Source: Vitis vinifera (Eukaryota; Streptophyta; Magnoliopsida; Vitales; Vitaceae). From it: a DNA stretch of 64,000 nt. Where the stretch lies: assembly GCF_030704535.1 (NCBI RefSeq), contig NC_081822.1, positions 9,727,001-9,791,000 of the forward strand, in the 5' to 3' direction. The position numbers and the translations under genes were made by a program. The notes beneath the pieces were generated by a model. The model saw nothing but the letters and a program-made list of their open reading frames with translations. It searched no databases and was not told where the DNA came from. Every line of letters starts with the position of its first letter. Positions within the stretch are counted from its first letter, which is position 1. This document shows, piece by piece, positions 23,958-36,390 of the stretch.

Positions 23958-25500
23958 TTTTTTTTATAAAATTACGGTAAATTTAAAATTAATTTTTTAA
24001 AATGCGGCATATTGAAAATATGCTTGAATAATAATAATAAAATGACAAATAATAAAAAGGAAAGAAAGTTGTCTTGTGGCTATAAGAAAGAATAATATAA
24101 AAGAGAGAGATGAGGAGAGGCGGATAGAGAGAAGAGTAGGCCGAAAAAAAAAAAAAAAAAGAGGAGAACGGGGAGGTGCTGCAAATCTTTGGGCGTTCGA
24201 TCGTATGACGAGCAAAACGACTTATGTTTTGCATGAAAGTTAAGGAGAAAATTTTCTTTGAGGCGAGGAACATTCCTTCAAAGTTCGATTTTAGTTTCAA
24301 TGATTGGATTTTTTTATTTGTGGTAAGATAGTTTAATCCTACAACTTTTGTTTAATATTTTGTTCTTGAAAAAATATTATGAATTTTTTTAGTGGAAGAT
24401 AAATATGTGTTATTTGTGTTTTCTTTATGTTATTTGAAGTATGATTATTCTTAAGGTTATTATTATTATTATTGTTTTATGATTTACATATTATTATGAT
24501 TTTATTTTTAAAATTTTTATGTTTGCAATGATTTAATTGAAGAAAAACTGTTGTGTTGATTGTTGAAAATTATTTAGTATGTTGGGAATAAATAAAATTT
24601 ATATGATTAGGGTTGAGACTATGTTTTGATGATATGTAAATTATTGTGAATATATATATATTTTATATTTGTAGTGATTTAATTGAAGAAAAATTGTTGT
24701 GTTGTAATTGGAATTATTGATCATGTTTGGAGTAAATAAAAATTATGTCCTAGAAAATTATGCATAATAACATGCAAGTTTATTATATTTCATATGCATC
24801 ATGGTTATGTGAAAAAAAAAATTGATGAAAGATTTTATAAAATGAAAAAGGAAAAAGAAAATAATGATGAAAAGTAAAAACCTGTGAAAGATAAATCAAG
24901 AAGGAAATGAGATTTCTAGTGTAAAAAATACAAAAATTTATCCCGTGAGTGTATTTGATATAGATGCATATCATTAAGTGAAAACCCAAAAACAATAGTT
25001 GAATGTAAGCATTTGCACCATGTTTTCATTTGGAAGAAGGACATGTATTAAATACTTGAATGACATCAATGGTATGTTTAAATATATTATTAGAGATTGA
25101 AATAATTTATTTATTTTGTAAGTTTAGAATTATTGGATAAACCGCTATTGACGATTGGACCGATGAATGGGGCGGTTTTTCATGAACTGCATGGCTAAAT
25201 TCCAGCTCCAGTCTTCCTCCCATTTTTCCTTTCATCCAAATAGTCCAACCTCCCCCTCCTCTTTTTCATAGGGTCCAAGTGAAAGCCCAATAAGCCCAGC
25301 CTTACATTTTAATGGCTTTTTGGCAAAACCTAAACCCATTTAAACCCATGGGTGGTACCTTTTTGGCATGTACTAATTTGAGTTATATGAATTTTTGTAA
25401 TTTAAATTATAATTTGTTATTTTGTAAAATATTTTTTACTTAGATTTATGTAGATATTTGGGTTAATTTGGGATTATATATTGATCTATTCAACTGAAAT
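23958..25500. other. AT-rich intergenic DNA with a short tandem duplication
   Basis: No gene is supported. An imperfect tandem duplication of about 125 bp, marked by TTTAATTGAAGAAAAA followed by TTGTTGTGTTG, occupies about 24520-24760. A purine-rich stretch with A18 lies near 24140-24160. Confidence 0.5.
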
Positions 25501-25502
25501 CA

Positions 25503-25551
25503 TTGACCGTCAAATTGGATAGGAATAACATTTAAGGTCAACCCTTTGACC
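25503..25551 (+). promoter_or_regulatory. Paired W-boxes upstream of the CYP82 gene at 25601
   Basis: Four TTGAC cores lie in 49 bp, as two inverted pairs: TTGACC at 25503-25508 with GTCAA at 25509-25513, and GGTCAA at 25536-25541 with TTGACC at 25546-25551. They end 49 bp before the ATG. W-boxes bind WRKY factors and clusters are typical of defence-induced promoters; binding here is inferred. Confidence 0.5.
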
Positions 25552-25600
25552 TGATATCACTAATCGGATTCTGAGTTGCCTTGAATAGGGTGTGACTATA

Positions 25601-27844
25601 ATGGATTTTCTTCTCCAATGCCTAAACCCTGTCATGGTTGGAGCGTTTGCAATACTCGTCCTCTCATACCACCTGTTATTATGGAGGACTGGAGCTGGTA
25701 AGAGCAGAATGGCACCTGAAGCTTCTGGTGCATGGCCCATAATAGGTCACCTGCACCTGTTAGGTGGATCTAAGAATTTGCCTCACTTACTTTTTGGAAC
25801 CATGGCCGACAAGTATGGACCAGTATTCAGCATCCGGCTGGGATTAAAAAGAGCTGTGGTGGTGAATAGTTGGGAGATGGCCAAGGAATGCTTCACCACC
25901 CATGACCTGGCTCTGGCCTCCCGTCCTGAGGTTGAGGCCGCCAAATATTTGGGATATAACTATGCCATGTTTGCTTTCTCTCCTCACGGTGCATACTGGC
26001 GTGAAGTGCGTAAGATAGCTACTCTAGAGCTACTCTCGAATCGCCGGCTAGAATTGCTGAAGAATGTCCGAATCTCAGAGGTGGAGACATGCATGAAGGA
26101 ACTATACAAGCTTTGGGCAGAGAAGAAAAACGAAGCGGGCGTTGTTTTGGTGGACATGAAGGAATGGTTTGGGCACTTGACTCTGAACGTGATTCTTATG
26201 ATGGTTGCTGGAAAACGATATTTCGGTTATACAGGCGAAAGTAAAGAGAAAGAGGCCCAGCAGTGCCGGAAAGCGATTAGGGAATTCTTTCGTTTGTGGG
26301 GACTCTTTGTGGTGTCAGATGCCATTCCTTTTTTTGGATGGCTTGACGTGGGTGGACATCTGAAAGCCATGAAGAAGACTGCAAAAGAACTGGACGGTAT
26401 TGCTCAGGAATGGTTAGAGGAACACCGGCAGCGAAAAGATTCTGGTGAAGCTGATGGTAACCAGGACTTCATGGACGTGACGCTGTCCATTCTGGGTGGT
26501 AGAGACATTACTGATTATGATGCTGATACCATCAACAAAGCTACAGCCCTGGTATGCACATTATTCCTTTAGCATCTTTATATGGTAGTAAAAAATGAGA
26601 CATAATTTCATGCTTTATCATCTTTAGTCCAGACTCAAGAGTACTTGGGCCTGGGTTGGAAGAACTTATTTTTGCTTTGTTTCAAGTCGAAACTAATCAA
26701 AAGCAGCGATTTTTAAAAGGTAATTATAATAATGGTATTATAAAAGTTCAAACATAAAATAACTTTTTGCATAAATCAAAATAGAATTTTTATATATACA
26801 TATAAAATGTTTTTCTGATCTTCATATTAATTTTTTTAAGTCATAACTTTTTTGAACAAAATTAGTCAAACCATAGAACTCTTGAACTTACAAAAAAGGG
26901 CTTTCGATTTCTTAGAAGTAGATACATGTAGATTATGAAAGTATGTTCCTTAGTCCGCATGGTTTGAGGCCTCTTTGAGTGGGCTTCTAGAGTCGGTTAG
27001 ACAATTGGGCCTTTCAAAGGATTTCCTAAATTTACATTTTTTTTAGCCCAACTTGAATTTTTATAAAATGCTATATTTATACGCGAGTTTCATATTCAAG
27101 CTAAACATACCCATTTTGATTGGAAAAAAAAGGAAAGAAAATGGGGCCTTTTTTCCACCCTTAATCCTATCACTACTTTTAATTTTATTTTATTAGTTAA
27201 TGGTTTGTATTTCACAGATTCTGATTGGAGGAGGCACTGACACTACATCTGCTACTTTAACATGGGTCATCTCACTTTTATTAAACAATCCAGATGTATT
27301 AAGAAAAGCCCAAGAAGAATTGGATGCTCATGTTGGTAAAGAAAGACTAGTAAATGAAATGGATATAAGCAAGTTGGTCTACCTTCAAGCAATTGTTAAA
27401 GAGACATTGAGGATAAATCCAACAGCTCCACTTTCAGGACCGCGTCAATTCATCCAAGATTCTATTTTAGGGGGTTACCATATCTCAAAAGGCACTCGTC
27501 TTATATTGAACCTTACCAAGATCCAAAGAGACCCAAGAGTATGGTTGAATCCAATGGAGTTCCAACCAGATAGATTCCTCACCACCCATAAAGATGTTGA
27601 TGTTAGAGGTAAACAATTTGAGTTGACACCATTTGGAGGTGGAAGAAGAATTTGCCCTGGAGCAGTTTTTGCCCTTCAAGTGCTACACTTAACATTAGCC
27701 AACTTCCTGCATAGATTTCAACTTTCAACTCCATCAGATGCACCGGTTGATATGAGCGAGAGTTTTGGATTAACAAACATCAAATCCACTCCACTTGAAG
27801 TTCTTATCTCCCCACGCTTGGCTTCTTATGATCTTTATGAGTAG
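25601..27844 (+). CDS. CYP82-family cytochrome P450, apparently intact (CYP82D-like)
   Basis: The gene encodes an ER-bound monooxygenase that would use NADPH-P450 reductase. Exons are 25601-26551 and 27218-27844 with a phase-0 intron (CTG|GTATGC ... TTCACAG|ATT), giving 525 residues, normal for CYP82. The ATG at 25601 is preferred because it starts the hydrophobic anchor (residues 5-28), followed by [12 protein letters not shown]. The I-helix has GGGTDTT at 321-327, the K-helix ExxR is E379-R382, a PERF-type FQPDRF lies near 432, and the haem loop [10 protein letters not shown] has its Cys at 463. All core motifs are intact and no stop or frameshift is seen. Its closest relative is the gene at 41433. 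Paired W-boxes lie just upstream. CYP82 enzymes act in specialised metabolism (terpenoids, coumarins, flavonoids, alkaloids); the substrate is unknown. Confidence 0.93.
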
Positions 27845-30800
27845 AACTTGAGGTCGCTAAGAGACTTATTTCAAAAAACCTAGTGCTATGAAATGTGAAA
27901 TAAAAATAAATTTCACACATGTAGCATAAGTTTAGTATTATTTTCAAGCAGTTACTCATGTGTGTCCTTTAATATTGTCTTAGCTTGAATTTAATGAAAA
28001 ATATTTTCGACACCTTTTTCGTGTGGACAAGTAATGACCCAATTTCTTGTTATGTTTCTTCATTCTTTCATGAAAGAGAATTTAGAAGAACAAGTGACAT
28101 ATAGCATTACAATTGAAAAATTAATAAGTATGTGCTCCACCATATGCATATATATATGCATAGTAGACTTGATGAGTTTCCAAGTTGATTAATTGGTATC
28201 TCCTTTTGATAGATTTCAGCCACCTTTTTGTACATGATTAAAGTAGTAATGGAAACTAAAATTACAACTCCCATTTCATTGTAAAAAGTTGGGATGTGCA
28301 AGGTGGGTCAGTTCAATTTTGGGCATTAAAATCAAATCGAATTGAACCCAAAAGAGGAAAATGATTAGTTTGACTTGATTAACAATAATCTAAGTTGGTT
28401 CATTTTGCTTCTATTTATAACATCAATTTTTTTTTATAATTTGAACAAAAATAATATTATTGAAGCAAGTCATCTTTGGACGGTTGAAATGATATTATTA
28501 CCACTAATTTCAAATCATATTATTATAACTTAATGACGTGAATAGGTATTATTGTAACCCATGTCAATCATATCAAATAGTCCAAGTCAGATAAAAGTTA
28601 TAAAGGTGTGATTGGGAGTTCCATCCAATGTGAAAAATGTATACCAAATTAATGATGTAACCAATTGTTATACTGTATATTATTACTGTGTGTATAACTT
28701 TCAATTCAATTCAGTTTGGTTCATTAATTTTTTTAATAGGTAATTGAATTGGTATAACTGAGTTATATATTTTAAAAACCAAATTTATTAAAAAAATAAA
28801 ATCTTAAAAAATTAATAGATTTGGGTCAATTCCATTGATTTTGCCAATTGTACACCCTAAAAGAAGGGATGTCCACTTATCATTCATAAACTTTGTGTAC
28901 TCCTAAGTTACAATTTTGTCCCATGTGATTCACATTTGTACTTATTATTCTCAATTTTTTGTACAAATGATTTATTATTTTACAGAATTTTACTCCATGA
29001 GATTCACATTTGTACTTATTATTATCAACTTTGTCTGCTCTTAAGTTACAATTTCTCCTAATTAGATTCACATGCGTTATTGCCATAATTGAATTTCCAC
29101 ATTTATGCATGAATTATTATGTTAATAGATACATTATCATTTTGTCAAGTTAATCTGACTCAGGTTAATCACCAAAGACAAGGTGAATTAATTGACTCAA
29201 TTTTAATAAATTTTAATTTAAATGAGTGCAAGTAATAATAATACAAAAAAAATTAAATAAAAAGAAGAGATAACAGGTACAAACTCCAATTTATATATTT
29301 TGCTCAATCCTATACTCTCCTCAAGCTCTCAAATGCAAATTGAGGGTTCCACTAGCTTTTAAGACTTCAATCAAACCTTAATCCTTTACACTTGGATTCT
29401 CAATTTCAATGACCTTTTTACACTTTAATTCAAGAAATTCCTCACTCTTGAACATACTCAAAGGTAACACTTAAACAACATTGATCTCACAAAATTTATT
29501 TACAGATAATATAAATGAAAACTTAAATGGTTTTTCTTGGCTAGGATTTCTAAGTTAATAAGGATTTTTACATTAAAAAGAAAGAGTTAAGATCAACTGG
29601 GTTTTGTAAGATTTTGATATATATCTTAGTTTGTGAGTTTTTTGGGATTCTATTGTAATCTTATTGTTTTATCCTAAAATTGTCAAAAAAAGAAATCAGT
29701 AATTTAGTATGGCAATTTTACTCCAAAGATTATTGATTAAAAATTATTTTACTAATACCAACGTGTAAGAGTTAAAGGCATAAAATTGAAATTAAAGTAA
29801 GTTTATTATTTTGGATTTGGTTAAGTAATGACAAGATTAATAATTGAACTTAATGTAAAAAGAAGTGTAAAAACTTTAAAAGTTTAAAATATCATTTCAT
29901 TATTAGTTTCCACTTGCCAACATAGATTTCTCATTCTATTCTAACAAGTTTTTTGTACTTTTATATATATATTTCATAAACTTAACAAAGGATACAAACA
30001 GCAAAAGAAAAAAAAATAATTGAGCTACTAAACCTCAATATAAATTTGGGGTGAATTGTCAAGGAGCAGGGGGAAGTACTGTATCACAGATCAATGTGAA
30101 GATGTATATATATTTATAGTATAGAACCTAAGAGGTGAACGTTTCTTTCTAAGTTAGGTAAACATTTCTGTCAAAGTTGATGAAATTTTACTATAATTTA
30201 TATACACATGCTTTCAGTGTGCATATAGGTTGAAATAATATGTGGAGATGATTTTTATATGTGATTTAATATTGTTTTGGATTATTGATTATGACTATAA
30301 ATTATCATGCATGGAACTAATCAAAATGATATAATTAAATTATATTAATGAATTTGAGATAGACATGGCAATTATTAATTTGAAATATCTTATATGAACA
30401 TAAAATTTTAAATATAGACTCATAATTTATATTAAAATAATAAAATTAAAAAAGTACGTTTATCTCAAATTTATGCCTAGGGCCCAAATTTTGCTGAGAG
30501 CCAGCCGGATGTCATCACATGCAAGAAAGCTAGGAAACAAAGCTGAAGTTTGCTTCTTGTGTGGGAAGAGGTACTTCCGTGCTTGACTGAAAGAAAGGAT
30601 TTTCTACAAGAAAAATTGTCCCCTTGTTTGTAAAGCCTCAAGTTGCGACAGCAATAACGACAAAAGTAGGCCAAAGAATTTGTCATTATTATGAGACTAG
30701 AGAGGTTTTACTGAGAAGTTTTCCGAGCGTGATATCAGCATTCGCTGTATCACAGTGATACAACAAATGGTTTGAACACAGTGATCTAGAACCCATTAGC

Positions 30801-31249
30801 TCAAATTTCATTGATCTGAACACGATGATCCTCATCCGCAGACCATTTTAGGGAATGATTAATTCTAGCGATTTTTTAACTGCCTGTACGAAGAACTTTA
30901 TCAAAATTGGATTCAGTGTATCTTAACCAATCTTGATCAGTATGCGACTGATGATTCTATTTGATAAAAGTAATGCGGTGGCCCAACTTTATCTTAATTT
31001 CCATGTTGAAACTAACCATTATATTATTCTATAATTATAAATATATACTATGGAATTAAGATAACTTTGACATGCTAAGGATCAAAAGAGGGCAGCCACT
31101 TTAGTTGTGGATTATACTAAATAAAGCTGATCGATTATTACATTGGAAAATAACATTGAACCTATCATGAAAGACAACCCTACTGGACCATGCCCTGAGT
31201 ACTAAATGCTGATAAAAAACAAGTACATGTTCCAAAGGAATTGAGTCCA
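27845..31249. other. Intergenic DNA, duplicated at 43992-47276
   Basis: No gene is supported. Most of it recurs, diverged, downstream of the CYP82 gene at 41433, which shows a block duplication. It includes several near-repeats of GATTCACATTTGTACTTATTA (28925-29075). The 30480-31250 part matches the upstream flank of the pseudogene at 52589, split there by a Mutator-like element. The uninterrupted site ATGATCCTC is at about 30824. Confidence 0.6.
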
Positions 31250-31255
31250 TATATA
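31250..31255 (+). promoter_or_regulatory. Probable TATA box of the CYP82 gene at 31332
   Basis: TATATA lies 77 bp before the ATG. A similar TATATA stands at 52503-52508, about 80 bp before the start of the paralogous pseudogene, so the position is conserved. Confidence 0.45.
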
Positions 31256-31331
31256 CTCATTAGTGCTCAAAGAGAAAAACTATATATCCACCGCTTAACT
31301 ACAGTGATCCTTTGAGCAGAAGAAACTAGCC

Positions 31332-33624
31332 ATGTATTTCCTTCTCCAATACCTAAACATCACCACGGTCGGAGTCTTTGCCACACTTTTCCTTTCCTAC
31401 TGTCTATTATTATGGAGGTCTAGAGCTGGTAACAAAAAAATAGCACCTGAAGCTGCTGCTGCATGGCCCATAATCGGTCACCTACACCTGTTAGCTGGTG
31501 GTTCTCATCAGCTTCCCCACATAACCTTGGGAAACATGGCCGACAAATATGGACCGGTCTTCACAATTCGGATTGGGTTGCATCGAGCTGTGGTGGTAAG
31601 TTCTTGGGAGATGGCTAAAGAATGCTCGACCGCCAATGACCAGGTTTCATCCTCGCGTCCCGAACTTTTAGCCTCAAAACTTTTGGGCTACAACTACGCC
31701 ATGTTTGGTTTCTCTCCATACGGTTCTTACTGGCGTGAAATGCGCAAGATAATCAGCCTAGAGCTACTCTCTAACAGCCGCTTAGAGCTGCTGAAGGACG
31801 TCCGAGCTTCAGAAGTGGTGACATCCATAAAAGAGCTATACAAGCTCTGGGCAGAGAAAAAAAATGAATCGGGCCTTGTCTCGGTGGAGATGAAGCAGTG
31901 GTTTGGAGACTTGACTCTGAACGTAATTCTTAGGATGGTGGCAGGGAAGCGTTATTTCAGTGCTTCAGATGCAAGTGAAAATAAACAGGCGCAGAGGTGC
32001 CGGAGAGTGTTCAGGGAATTCTTTCATTTGTCAGGGCTCTTTGTGGTGGCGGACGCTATTCCATTTCTTGGATGGCTCGACTGGGGGAGACATGAGAAAA
32101 CCCTAAAGAAGACAGCAATAGAAATGGACAGTATTGCTCAAGAATGGTTAGAGGAGCACCGTCGGAGGAAAGACTCCGGTGATGATAATAGTACGCAAGA
32201 CTTCATGGATGTGATGCAGTCAGTTCTTGATGGCAAAAACCTTGGTGGTTACGACGCTGATACCATCAATAAAGCCACATGCCTGGTATGAGTTATTAAT
32301 GAAACACCCACGTACCATTTATTTGCATATTATCAGGGCTAGCTTCTTTTGCACAGACAGTTTTTCTTTTGTTTATATGTTTTAATTGATGCATATTCAC
32401 TTTCTTCTTCTCTTAATTAAATTGTAATAATTAAACATAAAATTAAATAAATTTTAAATTTTATTTTTAACTAAAAATAGAAGTATACATATACAAATAT
32501 ATACTGCTTAAGCAATTAATTTTTTAAAATTATTCTTTCAGAACACTTCAGACAAGCTGAGACATGCTTCGAGGGAAATTTAAATATAATGATTTTAAAA
32601 GCTACTTTGTAATTTTATTTTCGAGCATGTTGCATAATATATGCTTTCCTTGAATTGATTTTCCAAATTTTATTTTTGTTAGCAAGAAAGGGTTATCTAC
32701 GTTTTGGAAGTTATCTTTAATTTCCCCTGTAAAGAATAAGTGATCTTGAAAATTATAAGCTAATTATGTTCATTTGAATAAGAGATTTGAATAATCTTGT
32801 AAAAGATGATGTATATCGTTTAAGTGGATGGTTGATTTAGAAATTATCATAAAGGGAAATGGAAAAAAATACTATTATTTTGGAACAAGACCATATTGTT
32901 CATTGGTGTCTCTAGAAAGTTCCATTAGATGCTATCAAACAATTAATTTGGTGTCTCATTTGCATAATTTTGAGTTATTGGATTTTGGGTTTTGCAGACT
33001 CTAATCTCCGGAGGTAGCGACACAACTGTTGTCTCTCTAACATGGGCACTCTCTCTTGTACTAAACAACCGTGACACCTTAAAAAAAGCTCAAGAAGAAT
33101 TAGACATCCAAGTTGGTAAGGAAAGATTAGTGAATGAACAAGATATAAGTAAGTTGGTCTATCTCCAAGCCATTGTTAAAGAGACATTACGGTTATATCC
33201 ACCAGGACCACTTGGAGGACTACGCCAATTTACCGAGGATTGCACCTTGGGTGGATACCATGTCTCTAAAGGCACCCGTTTAATAATGAACCTTTCGAAG
33301 ATCCAAAAGGATCCAAGAATTTGGTCAGATCCGACAGAATTCCAACCAGAGAGGTTTCTCACCACCCATAAAGATGTTGATCCTCGGGGAAAACATTTTG
33401 AGTTTATACCATTTGGAGCTGGTCGAAGAGCATGTCCAGGAATAACTTTTGGTCTTCAAGTATTACATTTAACATTGGCTAGTTTCTTACATGCGTTTGA
33501 ATTTTCAACTCCATCAAATGAACAGGTCAATATGCGCGAGAGCCTTGGACTTACAAATATGAAATCTACCCCACTTGAAGTTCTCATTTCTCCACGCTTA
33601 TCTTCTTGTAGTCTTTACAATTAA
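31332..33624 (+). CDS. CYP82-family cytochrome P450, apparently intact
   Basis: Exons 31332-32285 and 32998-33624 join in phase 0 (CTG|GTATGA ... TTTTGCAG|ACT) to give 526 residues. The N-terminus [16 protein letters not shown] starts a single ER anchor, followed by [13 protein letters not shown]. Motifs are complete: SGGSDTT in the I-helix (residues 322-328), K-helix E380-R383, FQPERF, and haem loop [10 protein letters not shown] with Cys464. No lesion is seen. Exon 2 is nearly identical to the dead copy at 20619; exon 1 matches the pseudogene at 52589. It therefore represents a second subtype in the cluster, distinct from the genes at 25601 and 41433 (different haem loop and I-helix residues). 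It should be an ER monooxygenase; the substrate is unknown. Confidence 0.93.
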
Positions 33625-34596
33625 AACATTGAAACGAAGCGGTCAAGTCGGTCTTGCTAGTCTTGGTTTAAAGACATATAGAGTTAAGTTCAATCAATCT
33701 ATGACAAGATTTGGGATTGTATTAAAAGTAGGTTGGACTAAGAATGATGTATAATAAACTAAAGTACTATTTATGTCAATAAAGTATAACTTTATATATT
33801 ATTTGGTTACCCTTATGGAATGCAACATCATAATTATTTATTTGTTTTGTCTAATTCATTCTACATTTTTTTCCCCTCATTTTCACCACAACAAATAATA
33901 TATAGCATTTTATTTTTTGAAATCAAAGTTAGTTCCGAGTTATATAAGAATTTTACTATTACTTTATAATAAACTTTAATCTCAATAATTTTAACATGTA
34001 AATATGATCTTCATCCTTAATCAAATATAGGGATAATTTCATTCATCTTTTAGAAGATTAGAGTTAAATTTACCTATCCATCATTAACTTGAAATTTCAC
34101 TAAATATATTTTTTTTTCTTTTTCCTTTACTATTTTTACTCATCATATCTTTTAATTTAAAATAAAAAATATGTTTAATAAAATTTGGGAATAATGGTTA
34201 TTAGACATATTTACGTGAAATTTTCGATGAGGTGAATGAAACTAAAGTTTTCTTTAAATGTAAAATCATAAAAATTTAGTATCTGCCAGCATGATCCGGT
34301 CTAAATATTATATATAATTTGTGTCATTTCAAAAAATCATAGAAGATCCTTTTGGCAAAGTGGCTCCTTTGAGTTGGTATTCTCTAATTGTCACTACATA
34401 TTATATAATTTCAAAGATCATGGAGGATCATGTCGGCAATCATGATCAGAAGAAGTTGCAGCTTCCTCTATAAAATACTATATATACATAAAATTAATCA
34501 ATGCAATATTTAGCATATGCAAGCAAAATTGGACGGATCATGAAAGTAAACCTACGGGCCACCCCTTTACGACTTGTTCGAAAAAGCACTAACCCA
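33625..34596 (+). other. Downstream flank and 5' leader shared between cluster units
   Basis: No gene is present apart from the polyadenylation signals. The sequence matches 22832-23761 and, split by an insertion, 54845-55225 plus 60720-61096. It is the linker of the repeating cluster unit: the end of one P450 followed by the 5' leader of the next. Confidence 0.65.
33753..33783 (+). terminator. Polyadenylation signal candidates
   Basis: AATAAA occurs at 33753-33758 and 33778-33783, 129-154 bp after the stop codon of the CYP82 gene at 31332, and both are kept downstream of its paralogs. Confidence 0.4.
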
Positions 34597-34781
34597 GGGT
34601 GGTGCCACTTTCCAGCTGTCTTTTTCAATAGCTAAATGTTACCACGGTCGGAATGCTTGGCATACTCTCTCTCCCCACTATCTATTATTATGGAGATCCA
34701 GAGCTGGTAAGAGAAGAATAGAACCCGAAGCTGCTGGTGCATGGTCAATAATCGGTCACCTCCTTTGGGTCACAACTTACT

Positions 34782-36144
34782 GAAAAACCGTCTGTCTAGT
34801 AGGTAAGATTCAGAGGTGAATACATGTATTTAAAAAGATTATAACAAAAAAATTGAATTGTTTTAACCTAATGAAGATATAAAAGATAAATAAAATAATC
34901 AAAATCAAACAAATAAGTAAAGGACACAAATTTTTATATGGAAAATTTTCACATTTACTATAAAGATAAAAAAACTACAAGATATAACATCTTTAATCTA
35001 CTATCTATTGTTTGAAATCAAAGTACGCAAATTTACTTGCTCACGATGCAACACCTTTCTCTTAGTCTCGTTGAAGAGATGCAAGTCAATACTATGAATT
35101 TTTTCTCAAGAAATTGGAAATGATAGGGTAAGTTGTTGATTCTCTTGTAGTGTCAATATAAAACATATTTAGGTATGATATGTAAAAAATATTTACATAA
35201 TCACATAGATTAATGATACATGATTAAAAGATACTAACAATAGGAAATCACTATAAAGAACATACCTGTTTGAGTCATGATAAAAAAAACGTGATTGATT
35301 GTTGTAGTCAAGTCTTCCTCTCTATGATCTTGATAATAGATATGGTGGCTATATGGGAAAACAGATAAACCCTATTTATCTACATTAGAGAGGGGACCTA
35401 GCATAACTCAAATTGGATTCTCATTGGGCCCTCCCATAATGGGCTTCAATGAGACCCATAGCCTACACTTGCCACTCAACTGAGCTTCTACTCAAAAGAT
35501 GCAAAACCCAATCTAAAATGTGATCACTAATTAATTGGGCTCATTATAGAATAGACTATCTATTAACCCGTTTTTGCAAATACAAATTATTCAATTAATG
35601 TTAGCCCATATAAAAATTTTCCAACATGATATATATAAGAGAAGATCTACTAGAATTGGTATCAATTAAAAAATTATATTTTACTAAAAATAATTTAGAA
35701 ACTTAAACTTTTAAAAAGATTTGGAATAGTTTTCTTTTTAAAATTATTAATTTTATATTATTTCCCAATTTATTTTTATTATTTGGAAATGAATTTTTAA
35801 ATTGAGAATTTAAAAAATCTTTTTATTATTTGGAAAGATCTTTTAAATTCTCAATTTAAAAATTCATTTCCAAATTATTTTTATTATTTGAATTTTTTTT
35901 TAAATTCTTAATTTAAAGTTCTTTTCAAATTAATTAAGATATTTTAATTCAATTAAAACTTCCATTTTAACCTAACATAATTTATTAGAAAAACTAACTT
36001 ATCTTTACTCATTTCAAACTTACTTGTAATGGTTTAGTTGATTAAATGAACAATCTCCTTCAATATTGAAAAGTAAGTCATCGTCTAAAAAGATTTTTAA
36101 GTCAAAATGAAATTAAACAAAATTGTTAACTAACAAATTACAAG
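34782..36144. mobile_element. 1.36-kb insertion in exon 1 of a CYP82 pseudogene
   Basis: The insertion is flanked by ACTTACT at 34775-34781 and 36145-36151, which may be a 7-bp target duplication. On the minus strand a TGTTGGAAAATTTTTATATG start at 35625 resembles a Copia LTR start, but no matching end was found. The segment holds a perfect 35-bp inverted repeat at 35781-35875. No coding sequence is seen. Its class is unresolved. Confidence 0.5.
35781..35875. repeat. Perfect 35-bp inverted repeat with 25-nt loop
   Basis: The arms 35781-35815 and 35841-35875 are exact reverse complements (starting ATTTGGAAATGAATTTTTAA). The loop is AT-rich and carries a further partial copy of the arm motif, ATTTGGAAA. 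Confidence 0.9.
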
Positions 36145-36355
36145 ACTTACTATCCCAACATCCCCCATATATACTTGGGAACCATGGCAGACATATACAG
36201 ACCGATCTTCACGATCCTGGTCGGGAATGCATCGAGCATTGGTGGTGAGCAATAAGGAGGTGGCCAAAGAATGCCTCGCCATCAATGACTCAGCAGTGTC
36301 CGGCCATCCCAAATTGGTAGCCCCAAAACATCTGGGTTACAACTATGCCATGTTG

Positions 36356-36356
<1 letters not shown>

Positions 36357-36390
<34 letters not shown>

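Noticed and set aside
23989..24300. 103-codon minus-strand frame rich in Phe, Ser and Tyr
   Set aside because: Its composition follows the AT-rich and purine-rich DNA and there is no motif or conserved copy.
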